A model generated the notes under the pieces. The model was not told the origin of the DNA, ran no database searches, and worked only from the letters and a program-made list of their open reading frames with translations. The translations under genes and the position numbers were made by a program. Positions 36,201 to 42,341 of a DNA stretch of 64,000 nucleotides are shown here, piece by piece (position 1 is the first letter of the stretch; each line of letters begins with the position of its first letter). This stretch comes from Trachythela sp. YZ-2020 (taxonomy: Eukaryota > Cnidaria > Anthozoa > Malacalcyonacea > Clavulariidae): positions 2,418,001 to 2,482,000 of the forward strand of contig JADLSH010000387.1 in assembly GCA_016169945.1 (NCBI GenBank), given 5' to 3'.

Positions 36201-38336
36201 TTTATTTGTGTACTGTCGTTTGTTTGGTCACGAGCAAAGTTTTTTAAAATGCATGAACTTTTTAAATTCGCATCAATGCAACTGCCAATGTTCTGCAGGT
36301 AAGAAAAACCGCTTTTTCATGTTTTGTTTTCATTTAAAATTATATTCGTGATGCATGACTTGTACTCATTATATTTTAGTTGTGTTTGTAAAGGGTTTGT
36401 GATAAACTACGGCTCGGAAAAGTTTCAGTGTTTCAAAATATATTTTTTGACGAGTTATATAAAGTCGTTTTAAACTTTTTTGGTTTAACGTTAGTCTAGA
36501 CAAGTTTTATTTGCTTGTGTGTATACGCAAAAACTGAGACGGACGACTTCTCCTTGGGCCACAGTGATTCAACTATATACGCGGGTTTCGCGTTTATTAA
36601 AACACTTTGCTCGTATGACCAAACAAACGACAGTATACAAATAAAGAATTGAAAACATAACAACTTACCAGATAGTGAGACCACAAACACGTTGACTCTG
36701 CTCGTCCATATATATTTCCCAAAGGAAACTATCGGGGAAAAGTTGCTTTTAACTTTTTTGCCGTGACTTTTTTACCATTTATGAATTGTTTTATCTCAAG
36801 CAAAGCGCAAATACAATTGACATTTTACTTACCAGTGAATATTTCTTTTGTTGTTTTTGTCTACATGTTGACTTTTTAAACGTATAAAAAGTTTTCAATA
36901 TATTTCTGAAAAATATGTTTTTTGTTTATAGTACGCGAGAGATGTCCTGTTGGCAGTGTTGCCGCAAGCCGGCCCCCCGGTTTCATGTTTTCCTTGCTTA
37001 CGACGAGAATTGCGATAGCCAATGAACAGCCCAGTTTTATTTTGAAAACTTTTTCCAGTAGCAAGACGTTGGCATCCCGCATAGTTACAGAAAAAAAATC
37101 GACAAAACACCGTAAACTTTCGTTAATTTATCGACTTTTAAAGCTGTACTTTCGGAAGAAAAGTTACAGATAGGTTAGTAAAATTATCCTTGTTTATATT
37201 TATGTTATTTTTAGGGCTAGTTTCTTTCTATTTTTAAAATACGACGGATATATTTCTTGTGTGTACGGTAAACAGTTCAAAGACTTGCCTACCTTAGGTA
37301 ATTTATACTATACGTCAGTGCGCTGATATCGCTGAATCGGGTGATTTTTAATAAGCTACAATTTCGCTAATTTGTGATTTTTGTGGCTTTCTTTTCTAAT
37401 TTTAATCGAGTTTTAATGTAAATTCAAACATTTAGTGGGCTGCCTATGGTTAGGACTACCAAGGTGAGGCAGCAAAGGGGTGCCCAGCAAACAGCCATGG
37501 CCAATGTTTGTAAGAGAGAGGGTTAAATTTAACAAGATAGCTAGGCCGCCAGCCCCAAACGTTTTGCACTCCCCTTAAGTCGGAAGTGCCTTAACATTAT
37601 ATATTGACATCAACAGGAGAAGAAAGAAAGTAAGAAAACTTTGGATTACAGATAATAATAAAAAAGGAAAAATTATATTCATTTATCAATTGACATTAGG
37701 AGTGTATCATATCAGAGAAAGTAGCTGGAAAAGTCAGCATCAAGCAATTAATGTATACTGTAATTTGCTGCATTGGCAGATATTTAAGGGTGTTGGAGAT
37801 AAACAGAATATACTTAATTACAAACACGTAATAAACATATAGTTAATTAATATTCGAAAGAGCTAGAAGTTTAGTGCGTTTGCCTCACTTCCGGTGAAAT
37901 ATGAGCACAATTGTTTTTTACTTCTGGAAACGAGGAGGGTGGCTTAACATGGTTTTACAGAGAGCGATATAGTGATGTGATATTTTGTACTTTTATTAAA
38001 TTTTACTTTAAACATTAACATGTGACTTGTCATAGATACTTGGGGAGGCAATTTACGACAAGGGTGCACCGTTGAGAAAAATTTACTCTCCTTCTATCAA
38101 TGTTTTAGAAACAACATTTAGAAATGGGTGGGGGAAATTGGATAGTCAAAATGACTATGTCATTCAGATGATGTATGCAGCTATGCACACCATGATACAA
38201 TTCTAACCTGTTCTGCATCAGGTCGTCCTTCCAAGCTTGAAGGCATAATCTTTCCAAGAATTGCAAGTTGATCCACACAGTCTTCTAGCACAGAGGAGAC
38301 ATAAATTGCATCCAGAGTCAAAAGCTTGTTCTCCAT
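15117..38336 (-). CDS. IQCG: IQ domain-containing protein G / dynein regulatory complex subunit 9 (12 exons)
   Basis: Exons in coding order: 38208-38336, 30001-30066, 29777-29888, 28712-28778, 22674-22802, 21795-21876, 20589-20750, 20213-20287, 16876-16959, 16676-16723, 15929-16030, 15117-15245. All junctions are AG/GT and phases agree throughout, giving 394 residues plus stop (family usual size is about 440). DRC9 is a coiled-coil subunit of the nexin-dynein regulatory complex on axonemal doublet microtubules and is needed for motile cilia. Recognised family segments are [17 protein letters not shown] (N-terminus), [14 protein letters not shown] [44 protein letters not shown] and a perfect IQ motif [11 protein letters not shown] (residues 353-363), followed by a lysine/glycine tail. 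The middle is charged coiled coil. The start was chosen for a strong context (ATCATGG); an upstream exon is possible. It is divergent to GPATCH1, and its introns carry many transposons and a nested glycosyltransferase gene. Confidence 0.92.
15929..16030 (-). CDS. IQCG: IQCG exon 11
   Basis: 102 bp, [20 protein letters not shown] then [14 protein letters not shown]. Acceptor GTTGATAG, donor AAAT|GTACGG. Confidence 0.92.
16676..16723 (-). CDS. IQCG: IQCG exon 10
   Basis: 48 bp, [16 protein letters not shown]. Acceptor GATTACAG, donor AAAG|GTTAG. Confidence 0.9.
16876..16959 (-). CDS. IQCG: IQCG exon 9
   Basis: 84 bp, [20 protein letters not shown] then QHELDVLK. Acceptor GTTTTCCAG, donor TAAG|GTATC. 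Confidence 0.93.
17350..19591 (-). pseudogene. Reverse-transcriptase-type retroelement, decayed and split by a MITE
   Basis: Minus-strand fragments read in order as one protein: [20 protein letters not shown] (19.4 kb, a palm-like VDDS motif), [20 protein letters not shown], then [20 protein letters not shown] (19.1 kb), [36 protein letters not shown] (18.6 kb), and [20 protein letters not shown] just before the palindromic insert at 17538-18286. Beyond that insert the frame resumes as [20 protein letters not shown] and stops at 17350. Frameshifts separate the parts, so it is dead. The order palm, PAQGGLG, HALSC-GG-RH-RD and terminal RTRLSF recurs in RT-encoding repeats of cnidarians (from memory). 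I cannot assign a clade. It lies inside the IQCG intron between exons 8 and 9. Confidence 0.7.
17538..18286 (+). mobile_element. Palindrome-bearing MITE, copy 1 (inserted in the retroelement)
   Basis: Starts TTATTATATGGCAAGC, contains a GC-rich hairpin CCCGTATTGCCC...GGGCAATACGG near 17605-17644, then GCCATATAATAAAC, and ends with a 105-bp near-perfect palindrome at 18159-18263 (CGGTCTTGCTGTATTGACC / GGTCAATACAGCAAGACC around GACCTCGCTATCGCTCGG). A second copy with the same order of parts is at 29421-29745. Confidence 0.8.
20213..20287 (-). CDS. IQCG: IQCG exon 8
   Basis: 75 bp, [20 protein letters not shown] then RTHHQ. Acceptor CTTTCTTTAG, donor CCAG|GTTGGT. Confidence 0.88.
20589..20750 (-). 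CDS. IQCG: IQCG exon 7
   Basis: 162 bp, the best conserved exon: [54 protein letters not shown]. Acceptor CTCCACACAG, donor GGAG|GTACG. Phase 0. Confidence 0.93.
20990..21500. repeat. GGGGTGGGCC-rich repeat region
   Basis: GGGTGGGCC words recur at about 20998, 21030, 21390 and 21425 within AT-rich sequence, with C-rich tract at the right end. The same words appear in 27971-28531. It looks like a degenerate non-autonomous transposon; I could not fix its ends. Confidence 0.4.
21795..21876 (-). CDS. IQCG: IQCG exon 6
   Basis: 82 bp, [20 protein letters not shown] then QKEQEIQ. Acceptor AACTATAG, donor CCAG|GTAAGA. Confidence 0.9.
22674..22802 (-). CDS. IQCG: IQCG exon 5
   Basis: 129 bp, [20 protein letters not shown] then [20 protein letters not shown]. 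Acceptor TTTAATTTTTAG, donor AAA|GTAAGG (phase 2). The 24-bp minisatellite ends only about 22 bp upstream of this acceptor in gene direction. Confidence 0.9.
22825..24608. repeat. 24-bp minisatellite, about 74 units, in IQCG intron 4
   Basis: Unit GTGGGCACTGTGGTTAGTGC plus ATGG, repeated about 74 times with a few recurring variants (GTATGG, GTTGTT, GCACTAT, GCATGAG). Variants recur in register at 240 bp (10 units): the lines beginning at 23281 and 23341 are repeated at 23521 and 23581. A longer match of a variant string lies 888 bp (37 units) apart (22993 and 23881). Because 24 is a multiple of 3 and no unit has a stop, long ORFs exist on both strands (period VPTHALTT on minus, HGWALWLV on plus). 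They are best explained by the repeat and not as genes. Confidence 0.95.
24609..25727. other. Intronic stretch with a small 20-bp tandem repeat
   Basis: No coding exon recognised. ACAAATCACTTACGTACAGT is repeated about three times at 25213-25262. Upstream region of the nested glycosyltransferase lies at its end; no confident TATA box, although TATATA words occur near 25676. Confidence 0.5.
25728..27278 (+). CDS. UDP-glycosyltransferase (UDP-glucuronosyltransferase family), intact, intronless
   Basis: A 516-residue ORF at the family's usual length. Residues 1-24 form a signal peptide ([18 protein letters not shown]). His37 in LPSYSH is the expected catalytic base, with a candidate partner Asp146 in LIMLDSS. 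The UDP-sugar signature spans 344-387 ([36 protein letters not shown]). A membrane helix lies at about 477-503 ([20 protein letters not shown]) with a short basic tail ending KLKCE, which fits a KxKxx ER-retrieval signal. It should glycosylate small lipophilic acceptors at the ER lumen, as in phase II detoxification; the substrate is unknown. The gene lies antisense within an IQCG intron. The stop codon overlaps an AATAAA (gAATAAAg), a possible polyadenylation signal. A truncated twin lies at 3279-4665. Confidence 0.95.
   Translation: MTGMMKATVYLAIALLTVAKCCSAANILILGLPSYSHLAGPANVGKFLQSQGHNILIAIPPQLKGKLENHGVNLLLYHCLGDFPKYSSLGDSILKYYFATSSTLQTILHVNQLRSKIVTNITTKIVKDVNLLKDIKHFKPDLIMLDSSPTAIMLTLIPYKLNIPFIMIGSIESPQSTRAPILPTVDPYEILPYTDQITFLQRVLNTLIHLLAYRLNLFIDFSLIYEYVPEKPYISPIDLQAKAQLWIIRQHGVLDYNPPTMPNVKRVGHLQTLTPKPLPPEFQTFIESANNGVIIVSFGSVLASVPSQVMDKLLAAFEQSKYRYIIQSSLQQKNQSDKFMFRKWLPQFDLLRHQKTKLFITHCGSNGLQEALIAGVPIIGFPVYGDQPHNAGKIVRKGFGLKLELRSFSVEELVSAIEEVTTNTSYTTNVEKASAILKSERVPPIEEAAFWINHVLTFGGDHLRSYAQDIPLWKYLGLDIIVCCLLLWHAFVCLVIMLIKFCFSRFCGRKQKLKCE
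25902..27754 (+). repeat. 1.85-kb segmental duplication, source copy
   Basis: Matches 3279-5129 almost base for base from ATCCCACCTCAG to CATTAGGAATT. It begins inside the glycosyltransferase ORF and ends about 475 bp beyond its stop, so the duplicated block is not a transcript copy. Confidence 0.9.
27971..28531. mobile_element. MITE with TIR GGAGGGGG..CTGGTGGAATT
   Basis: Left end GGAGGAGGGGCTGGTGGAAT and right end ATTCCACCAGTTCCCCCTCC are inverted. GGGTGGGCC words lie inside. No transposase. Confidence 0.55.
28712..28778 (-). CDS. IQCG: IQCG exon 4
   Basis: 67 bp, [20 protein letters not shown] then D and part of R. Acceptor TTATCTTCCTTCTAG has a strong pyrimidine tract; donor ACAG|GTAAGG. 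Only this acceptor keeps the frame (phase 1 in, phase 2 out). [15 protein letters not shown] matches the family motif before the FLQDV block. Confidence 0.88.
29421..29745 (-). mobile_element. Palindrome-bearing MITE, copy 2 (next to IQCG exon 3)
   Basis: Opposite orientation to the copy at 17538-18286 and about 450 bp shorter. Contains the palindrome 29443-29545 (CCGTATTGACCGAGCGATAG / GAGGTCAATACGG), the CGTAATGCCCCGCAGGGCAT hairpin and the end GCTTGCCATATAATAAT. It stops about 30 bp from the exon 3 donor. Confidence 0.8.
29777..29888 (-). CDS. IQCG: IQCG exon 3
   Basis: 112 bp, begins [20 protein letters not shown] and ends in the first base of a glycine codon. Acceptor TTTTAATCTCAG, donor TTAG|GTAAGTG. 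A palindromic transposon ends about 30 bp into the following intron. Confidence 0.87.
30001..30066 (-). CDS. IQCG: IQCG exon 2
   Basis: 66 bp, [20 protein letters not shown] then DS. Acceptor TTGATAG, donor AGT|GTAAGT. Phase 0 on both sides. Confidence 0.85.
30330..31300. mobile_element. Non-autonomous DNA transposon, about 33-bp TIR CAGTGAACTATAAGT
   Basis: CAGTGAACTATAAGTATACT GGAACGCTAACTC at the left is matched by its complement GAGTTAGCGTTCCAGTTTAC TTATAGTTCACTG at the right. GAGTTCAC follows the right end and also occurs just left of the element, with four extra bases between, suggesting an 8-bp hAT-like duplication with later change. No transposase is visible in the 971 bp. Confidence 0.65.
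31626..32030 (+). mobile_element. LINE 3' fragment (RT C-terminus and tail)
   Basis: Frame [58 protein letters not shown] ends with a stop at 31849. Its pattern (SxFxRxxKxWNxL, FKxxLK, C-x2-C) is typical of the C-terminus of CR1/L2/Jockey-type ORF2. About 180 bp follow to a short (ATTAAATC)2 tail near 32010-32028. Strongly 5' truncated. Confidence 0.7.
33039..34517 (-). pseudogene. LINE reverse transcriptase domain
   Basis: 492 codons open. Motifs in order are [77 protein letters not shown] and the catalytic KYVDDST (F/Y-x-DD box), then thumb [17 protein letters not shown] and a C-terminal [15 protein letters not shown]. This is a CR1/L2/Jockey-group RT of non-LTR elements and would copy its own RNA at nicked DNA. 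The RT frame itself is intact but is separated by a frameshift from the segment upstream. Confidence 0.9.
34490..34855 (-). pseudogene. LINE linker between endonuclease and RT
   Basis: Frame [20 protein letters not shown] with [32 protein letters not shown] and [11 protein letters not shown], the usual linker before the RT in such LINEs. It is out of frame with both neighbours. Confidence 0.8.
34845..35531 (-). pseudogene. LINE APE endonuclease, C-terminal half
   Basis: Open from the element's truncated 5' edge (35531) through [49 protein letters not shown] and [10 protein letters not shown], the conserved AGDFN and SDH blocks of apurinic-like endonucleases. The N-terminal half is missing owing to 5' truncation. 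Confidence 0.85.
37456..38207. other. Intronic stretch, nothing recognised
   Basis: Between the foldback element and IQCG exon 1. AT-rich; no coding or clear repeat. Confidence 0.5.
38208..38336 (-). CDS. IQCG: IQCG exon 1 (coding part)
   Basis: Encodes 43 residues, [20 protein letters not shown] then [20 protein letters not shown] and AEQ. Donor CAG|GTTAGA, phase 0. In human-type IQCG the region VLEDTTDQLSILNYIMP aligns by eye. The open frame continues upstream of the ATG to CAAACACAG|TGG, a possible acceptor at 38351, so an additional N-terminal exon remains possible. Confidence 0.85.
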
Positions 38337-38543
38337 GATTGTACCAAGCCACTGTGTTTGCATCAACTTTTCGTGAACAAAGAAAAAGAAACTGATATAT
38401 ATAATACATAATTATATGATAATAAAATTATAGTTAAAAAAACTCTAAGCCATTGCCCATTCCATTTGCCTAATTATCTTGCAATGTTTTGAAGAGGACA
38501 ATATCATGCACATTTGATTTTAATAATCTAGGAAACATTAATA

Positions 38544-38869
38544 TTAACCCATTAGCTGGCAATGCGCCCAGATGCGCCCTACTTTAGTATTTTACTCTGT
38601 CTAACCCCAGACAGGGCCAGATTAACCACGTGGCAGATGCTACATATGCCGCGGGCCTTACGCTTATGGGGGCCTCGTGCTGTACTGTGCCACGCCCATT
38701 TTTATGAGAACACACCCATTTTATATTGGGACACGCCCATTTTAAACGGGACAAGTCCATTTTTAAATTCTGCCACAGGCCTCGCGCGACATTAATCTGG
38801 CCCTGACGCCAGATGATTTTACCAGGATTTTACTCATCAGTGGTAGGGTCCTGCCAGTTAATGGGTTAA
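38544..38869. repeat. Short inverted-ended repeat, copy 1 (occupied)
   Basis: Begins TTAACCCATTAGCTGGCAAT and ends TGCCAGTTAATGGGTTAA. A second, unoccupied copy stands at 38897-38986 (CCCATTAGCTGGCAATGCAC to CCAGTTAATGGG). Copy 1 carries the hAT insert at 38612-38805. Confidence 0.75.
38612..38805. mobile_element. hAT-type MITE, TIR CAGGGCCAGATTAA
   Basis: Ends CAGGGCCAGATTAA and TTAATCTGGCCCTG, flanked by ACCCCAGA and ACGCCAGA (8 bp, one mismatch). The unoccupied sister repeat reads CTAATGCCAGACGATTTT at the same place, so the insertion point is visible. 194 bp; contains three CACGCCCATTTT-like units. Confidence 0.85.
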
Positions 38870-38896
38870 AATTAACTATCTGCCAGTGTCTCTTGC

Positions 38897-38986
38897 TAAC
38901 CCATTAGCTGGCAATGCACCCAGATGCACCCTACTTTAGTATTTTAGTCTGTCTAATGCCAGACGATTTTACTCCAGTTAATGGGG
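38897..38986. repeat. Short inverted-ended repeat, copy 2 (empty)
   Basis: Unoccupied relative of 38544-38869, adjacent and in the same orientation. Confidence 0.75.
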
Positions 38987-39880
38987 TGTGTGGATTCTTT
39001 ACAGCAGATATTAAATCTGAGCCAGACTAAAGTTTTATTTTTGCATAGGGAATACTTTCGTGTTCCATGGCAGCTGCGCGGAAATTAAGCCAAAACACTT
39101 GAGAATGGAGCATAAATAGATGGAATTTTTAGCGGGGATTGGAAATTCTTCGCGGGGAACGCGTTCCCGCGCAGACCAAACTTTACAGTTCTGAGTATTT
39201 AAATTCTTTATCTGCAACTCTGTCTCTTCCTACTGTACATGTACATATGTTTCAGGAATAAGTGCAAGAGTGCCTGAATAAATCAGACATGTTCCTTGTC
39301 TCAATTTTAGCAGAAACTACTTATCCAACCAGGGTGTGTTATGCAGTTTATATATGGCAAAACAAACAACAGTATCACACTGTCAAACAGGAAGATAAAG
39401 TAATAAGATACCAGGGTGCGAAGGTTAGAAGAATTACCCTATAATTACGAGTTAAAAACCCCTCAATAGCATCCATTGGGGAAGCATATGTATTCAGCAA
39501 GAGGTTTTAATAATTCACTGACGAGCAATTTTTGAAGCCTATTTGTTGACATGAAAAAACTACAACTACTTTAATACTGTATATGAATTATTTCACACGT
39601 TTTTTTCCCAATAAAGTATATTTTCAGTTAACTAGTATCATTATGCATCATATTGAAATACAAACCTAAAATTATCTTTAAATATCAATGATCAAAGTGT
39701 GTCCACTCTTTTATTTTGATCGAAACATCCGCCATTACTGCGGTTGCTATGTAAATTAATCCGTTGCTATGGCGCTATCTTTCCACTTTCTTCATGCCAA
39801 ATTTCCCTAAATTTCCCTAAATTTCCTTAGATTTCCATAAATTCGCTGACCAAAAATACGTACATGAGCCGTGATCCAAT
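38987..39880. promoter_or_regulatory. Divergent 5' region between IQCG and GPATCH1 with two X-box-like half sites
   Basis: The genes start head to head about 1.5 kb apart. GTTGCTATG occurs twice, 39743-39751 and 39763-39771 (the second followed by GCGC), 109-138 bp before the GPATCH1 ATG. It resembles half of the RFX X-box (GTTGCCATGG), a factor family that drives cilia genes such as IQCG. An array of ATTTCCCTAA words lies at 39798-39845. No TATA box was identified. Shared control of both genes is inference. Confidence 0.35.
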
Positions 39881-40411
39881 ATGGCCGCTGAAGAAGAGAA
39901 TTTTGTGAACATTGGAACAGCTTTTGACGTGCCTGATGAAGATGCACCGAAGAAAAAATCACTTCCCGTTCATGAACAACATGCCACAGACAACGAAGGA
40001 CGAAGACGTTTTCATGGCGCGTTTACAGGAGGCTTTTCAGCAGGCTATTTCAACACGGTTGGTAGCAAGGAGGGATGGAAACCCTCTACGTTTATGTCAT
40101 CTCGAGCGAAAAGATTCGAATCATCGCGCCAAAAGCCCGAGGATTTTATGGACGACGAAGATCTAGGGGAGTTTGGCATAGCACCAAGAAATGTTGCAAC
40201 GACAAAGTTGTTTTCTCGAGATCATGAGAGCAGAGACAAACGGAATGTTCCATCAACGTCTGGGGTTAATTTGGACTCAGTGATGAAATATGCCCTAGAA
40301 GACTTGGTAGTTCCATGTCGAATGTCTATTGGAGTTAGGTTGTTGAAAAAGATGGGGTGGAAGGAAGGGCAGGGTATTGGCCCACGTGTGAGACAACTTC
40401 CAAAGAAAAAG
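39881..40411 (+). CDS. GPATCH1: GPATCH1 exon 1
   Basis: 177 codons, holds the DUF1604-type domain and the G-patch. Donor AAAAAG|GTGGGT, phase 0. Confidence 0.92.
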
Positions 40412-42307
40412 GTGGGTGCAGAGTAACCCCTCTCTCCTCCGCAGAGGCTTTTATAGGTGTGTGAGTTCACGTTTCCTTTATCGTCCCTTCCTCACCCGCG
40501 TTCCATGGTAACTTCATACCACGTACCTTCCAGCACAATAGTTGCACAATGGAGCATTAAGGGGCGGACCATTAGAAAAGTGATGGGGGAGGGGGTGGGG
40601 AAAAAGAAAAAAAATATTCGCATAAGGGAAAATGAAAGAAAAAAAATTCATGCAAGATCAAACTTGCAAAAAAAAATTCCTGCAGTGCGAAGTAGATGGG
40701 ATATATTAAAAAGCTGTCACTATAAAAAAATGCAAGAAATCAAGCCACAGAGGCTCAATAATTCAAAAAAATTCTGGGGGAGGACCCACCTACAGCCTCA
40801 TACACCTCACCACCTCTTCGTTTAAAGGTATGTTTTATACCTCCTAATATAACTTGGAAAAAAAAATTTGTGCAAAGGATGTGAGGTAAAGAAAAAATTC
40901 CGACAAGCAGGAAATAGAAAAAAAATTTGTGCAAGTCAAAAAAGTCCTCCCCCCCTCCCCATCACTTTTCTAATGGTCCGCCCCTAAACTGATCTTAATT
41001 GGCTCTGCGGAGGAGAGAGGAGTAACCCATTAGTGGAAAGTACCAGACTTGAGTGTGGAAAGTTTGTATCGCGTGACCAAGATATTGTGTGTATCCTATA
41101 CTGTATATTTACTATTAAATTTTCAAAATTTCGGGTGTGCAATTTCCAAACTTTCCAGTCAGGGGAAAGTATGCTTTGACTGCCACAGAAATCTGCCACA
41201 AGTCCATGCAACCACACCTTTTACCCTGCCTCAACACTGCTGACAACTCAACATTGACGTTTCACACAATTAAGCCATAAGTCCATGACAGGCAAATAAT
41301 CAGTCTTAATTTAAAGACAGTCAGAATATATTTAATAAAAAAATATCAGGATGTCCAAATTCTGCCACCTATAGGTTTTGTTTTACAGTTTATCTGCCTC
41401 AATAGCAGTTTTACTGTTTATCTGCTGCAACATTCTGCTGTATCAGCAATTTTAAATATTTGCCTCCTGCAGGAGATCTCACTTACAATCTCCTTATTAG
41501 GGTCTGCCGACAAATAAATTTGTTCCCACAATTGTGGACATTTTACCAATTGAAGTATGTAAAAAGCCAAGTCCTTCTCTTTGTTCTTTTAAGAATATAC
41601 AACAACGTAACCTTGTAAATTACATTTATTATAATGATCAGGTATATGGATGTGTCTTTCCTCCTGGCCCTGCAATAAGTACGAAAGAAGATAGTGAACA
41701 TGATATTTATGCTGAAGGGTTGCTGTTTGCTCCAAAAGATACAACAACTATTAAATTCACTCCAAAAGATAATTTACATGGCATTGGTTATAAAGGAATG
41801 TTGGCCCCTGCACCGGTGGAGATTTCCAAGCCTGGGTTTTCAGGAAATTTAAAGATCAAAGGACAGGTTAGCAATATACAGGAGTGTAAAATCTTAAACA
41901 TACATGTACAGTACATGCTTGGAAGCAGTTGTATGCAAGTTCAGAATCCATGTCTTAACCAGTGAGCTCCATATATATCTGGAGTAAGAACTTCTAATGT
42001 TCGGCCAATAGGCCAAGTGAAGCCAAGATGGCGGCAATTGACGTCCAAACTCATGAATAAACAGTTTTTATTAATACCATTTTTTCCAGCTAATTCCAAT
42101 TTTTTCTAACAGATTGTATCGCTAATCAAATTATTAGTTCATAAAATCATGATGTTATTGTTTAAATCGAAGTAAAAACACAACATTTTGGCACACTCCT
42201 TGCCGGCTTGTGCAAACCGTGCGGTCAAAAACAATAGAAAGGGATTGGCATTGGAAGTCAATTTCCGCCATCTTTGGCTTCACTTTTTGGACGTAAGTTC
42301 TCACTCC

Positions 42308-42341
<34 letters not shown>

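Larger units (their letters stand above)
32745..37448. mobile_element. Giant foldback element, about 855-bp arms, interrupted by a LINE
   Basis: The left arm (32745-32886 plus 35532-about 36248) and right arm (about 36597-37448) are near-identical reverse complements, around a loop of about 350 bp. The ends are CATAGGCAGCCCACTAAATG and its complement, flanked by a 7-bp GTTAGGA on both sides (32738-32744 and 37449-37455). Small ORFs in the arms occur in mirror copies and are not supported as genes. The element lies in IQCG intron 1. Confidence 0.85.

Noticed and set aside
35672..37173. Duplicate 83-codon ORFs (35672-35923 minus and 36922-37173 plus)
   Set aside because: They are mirror images in the arms of the foldback element; no domain, and overlapping ORFs on the other strand are equally open.
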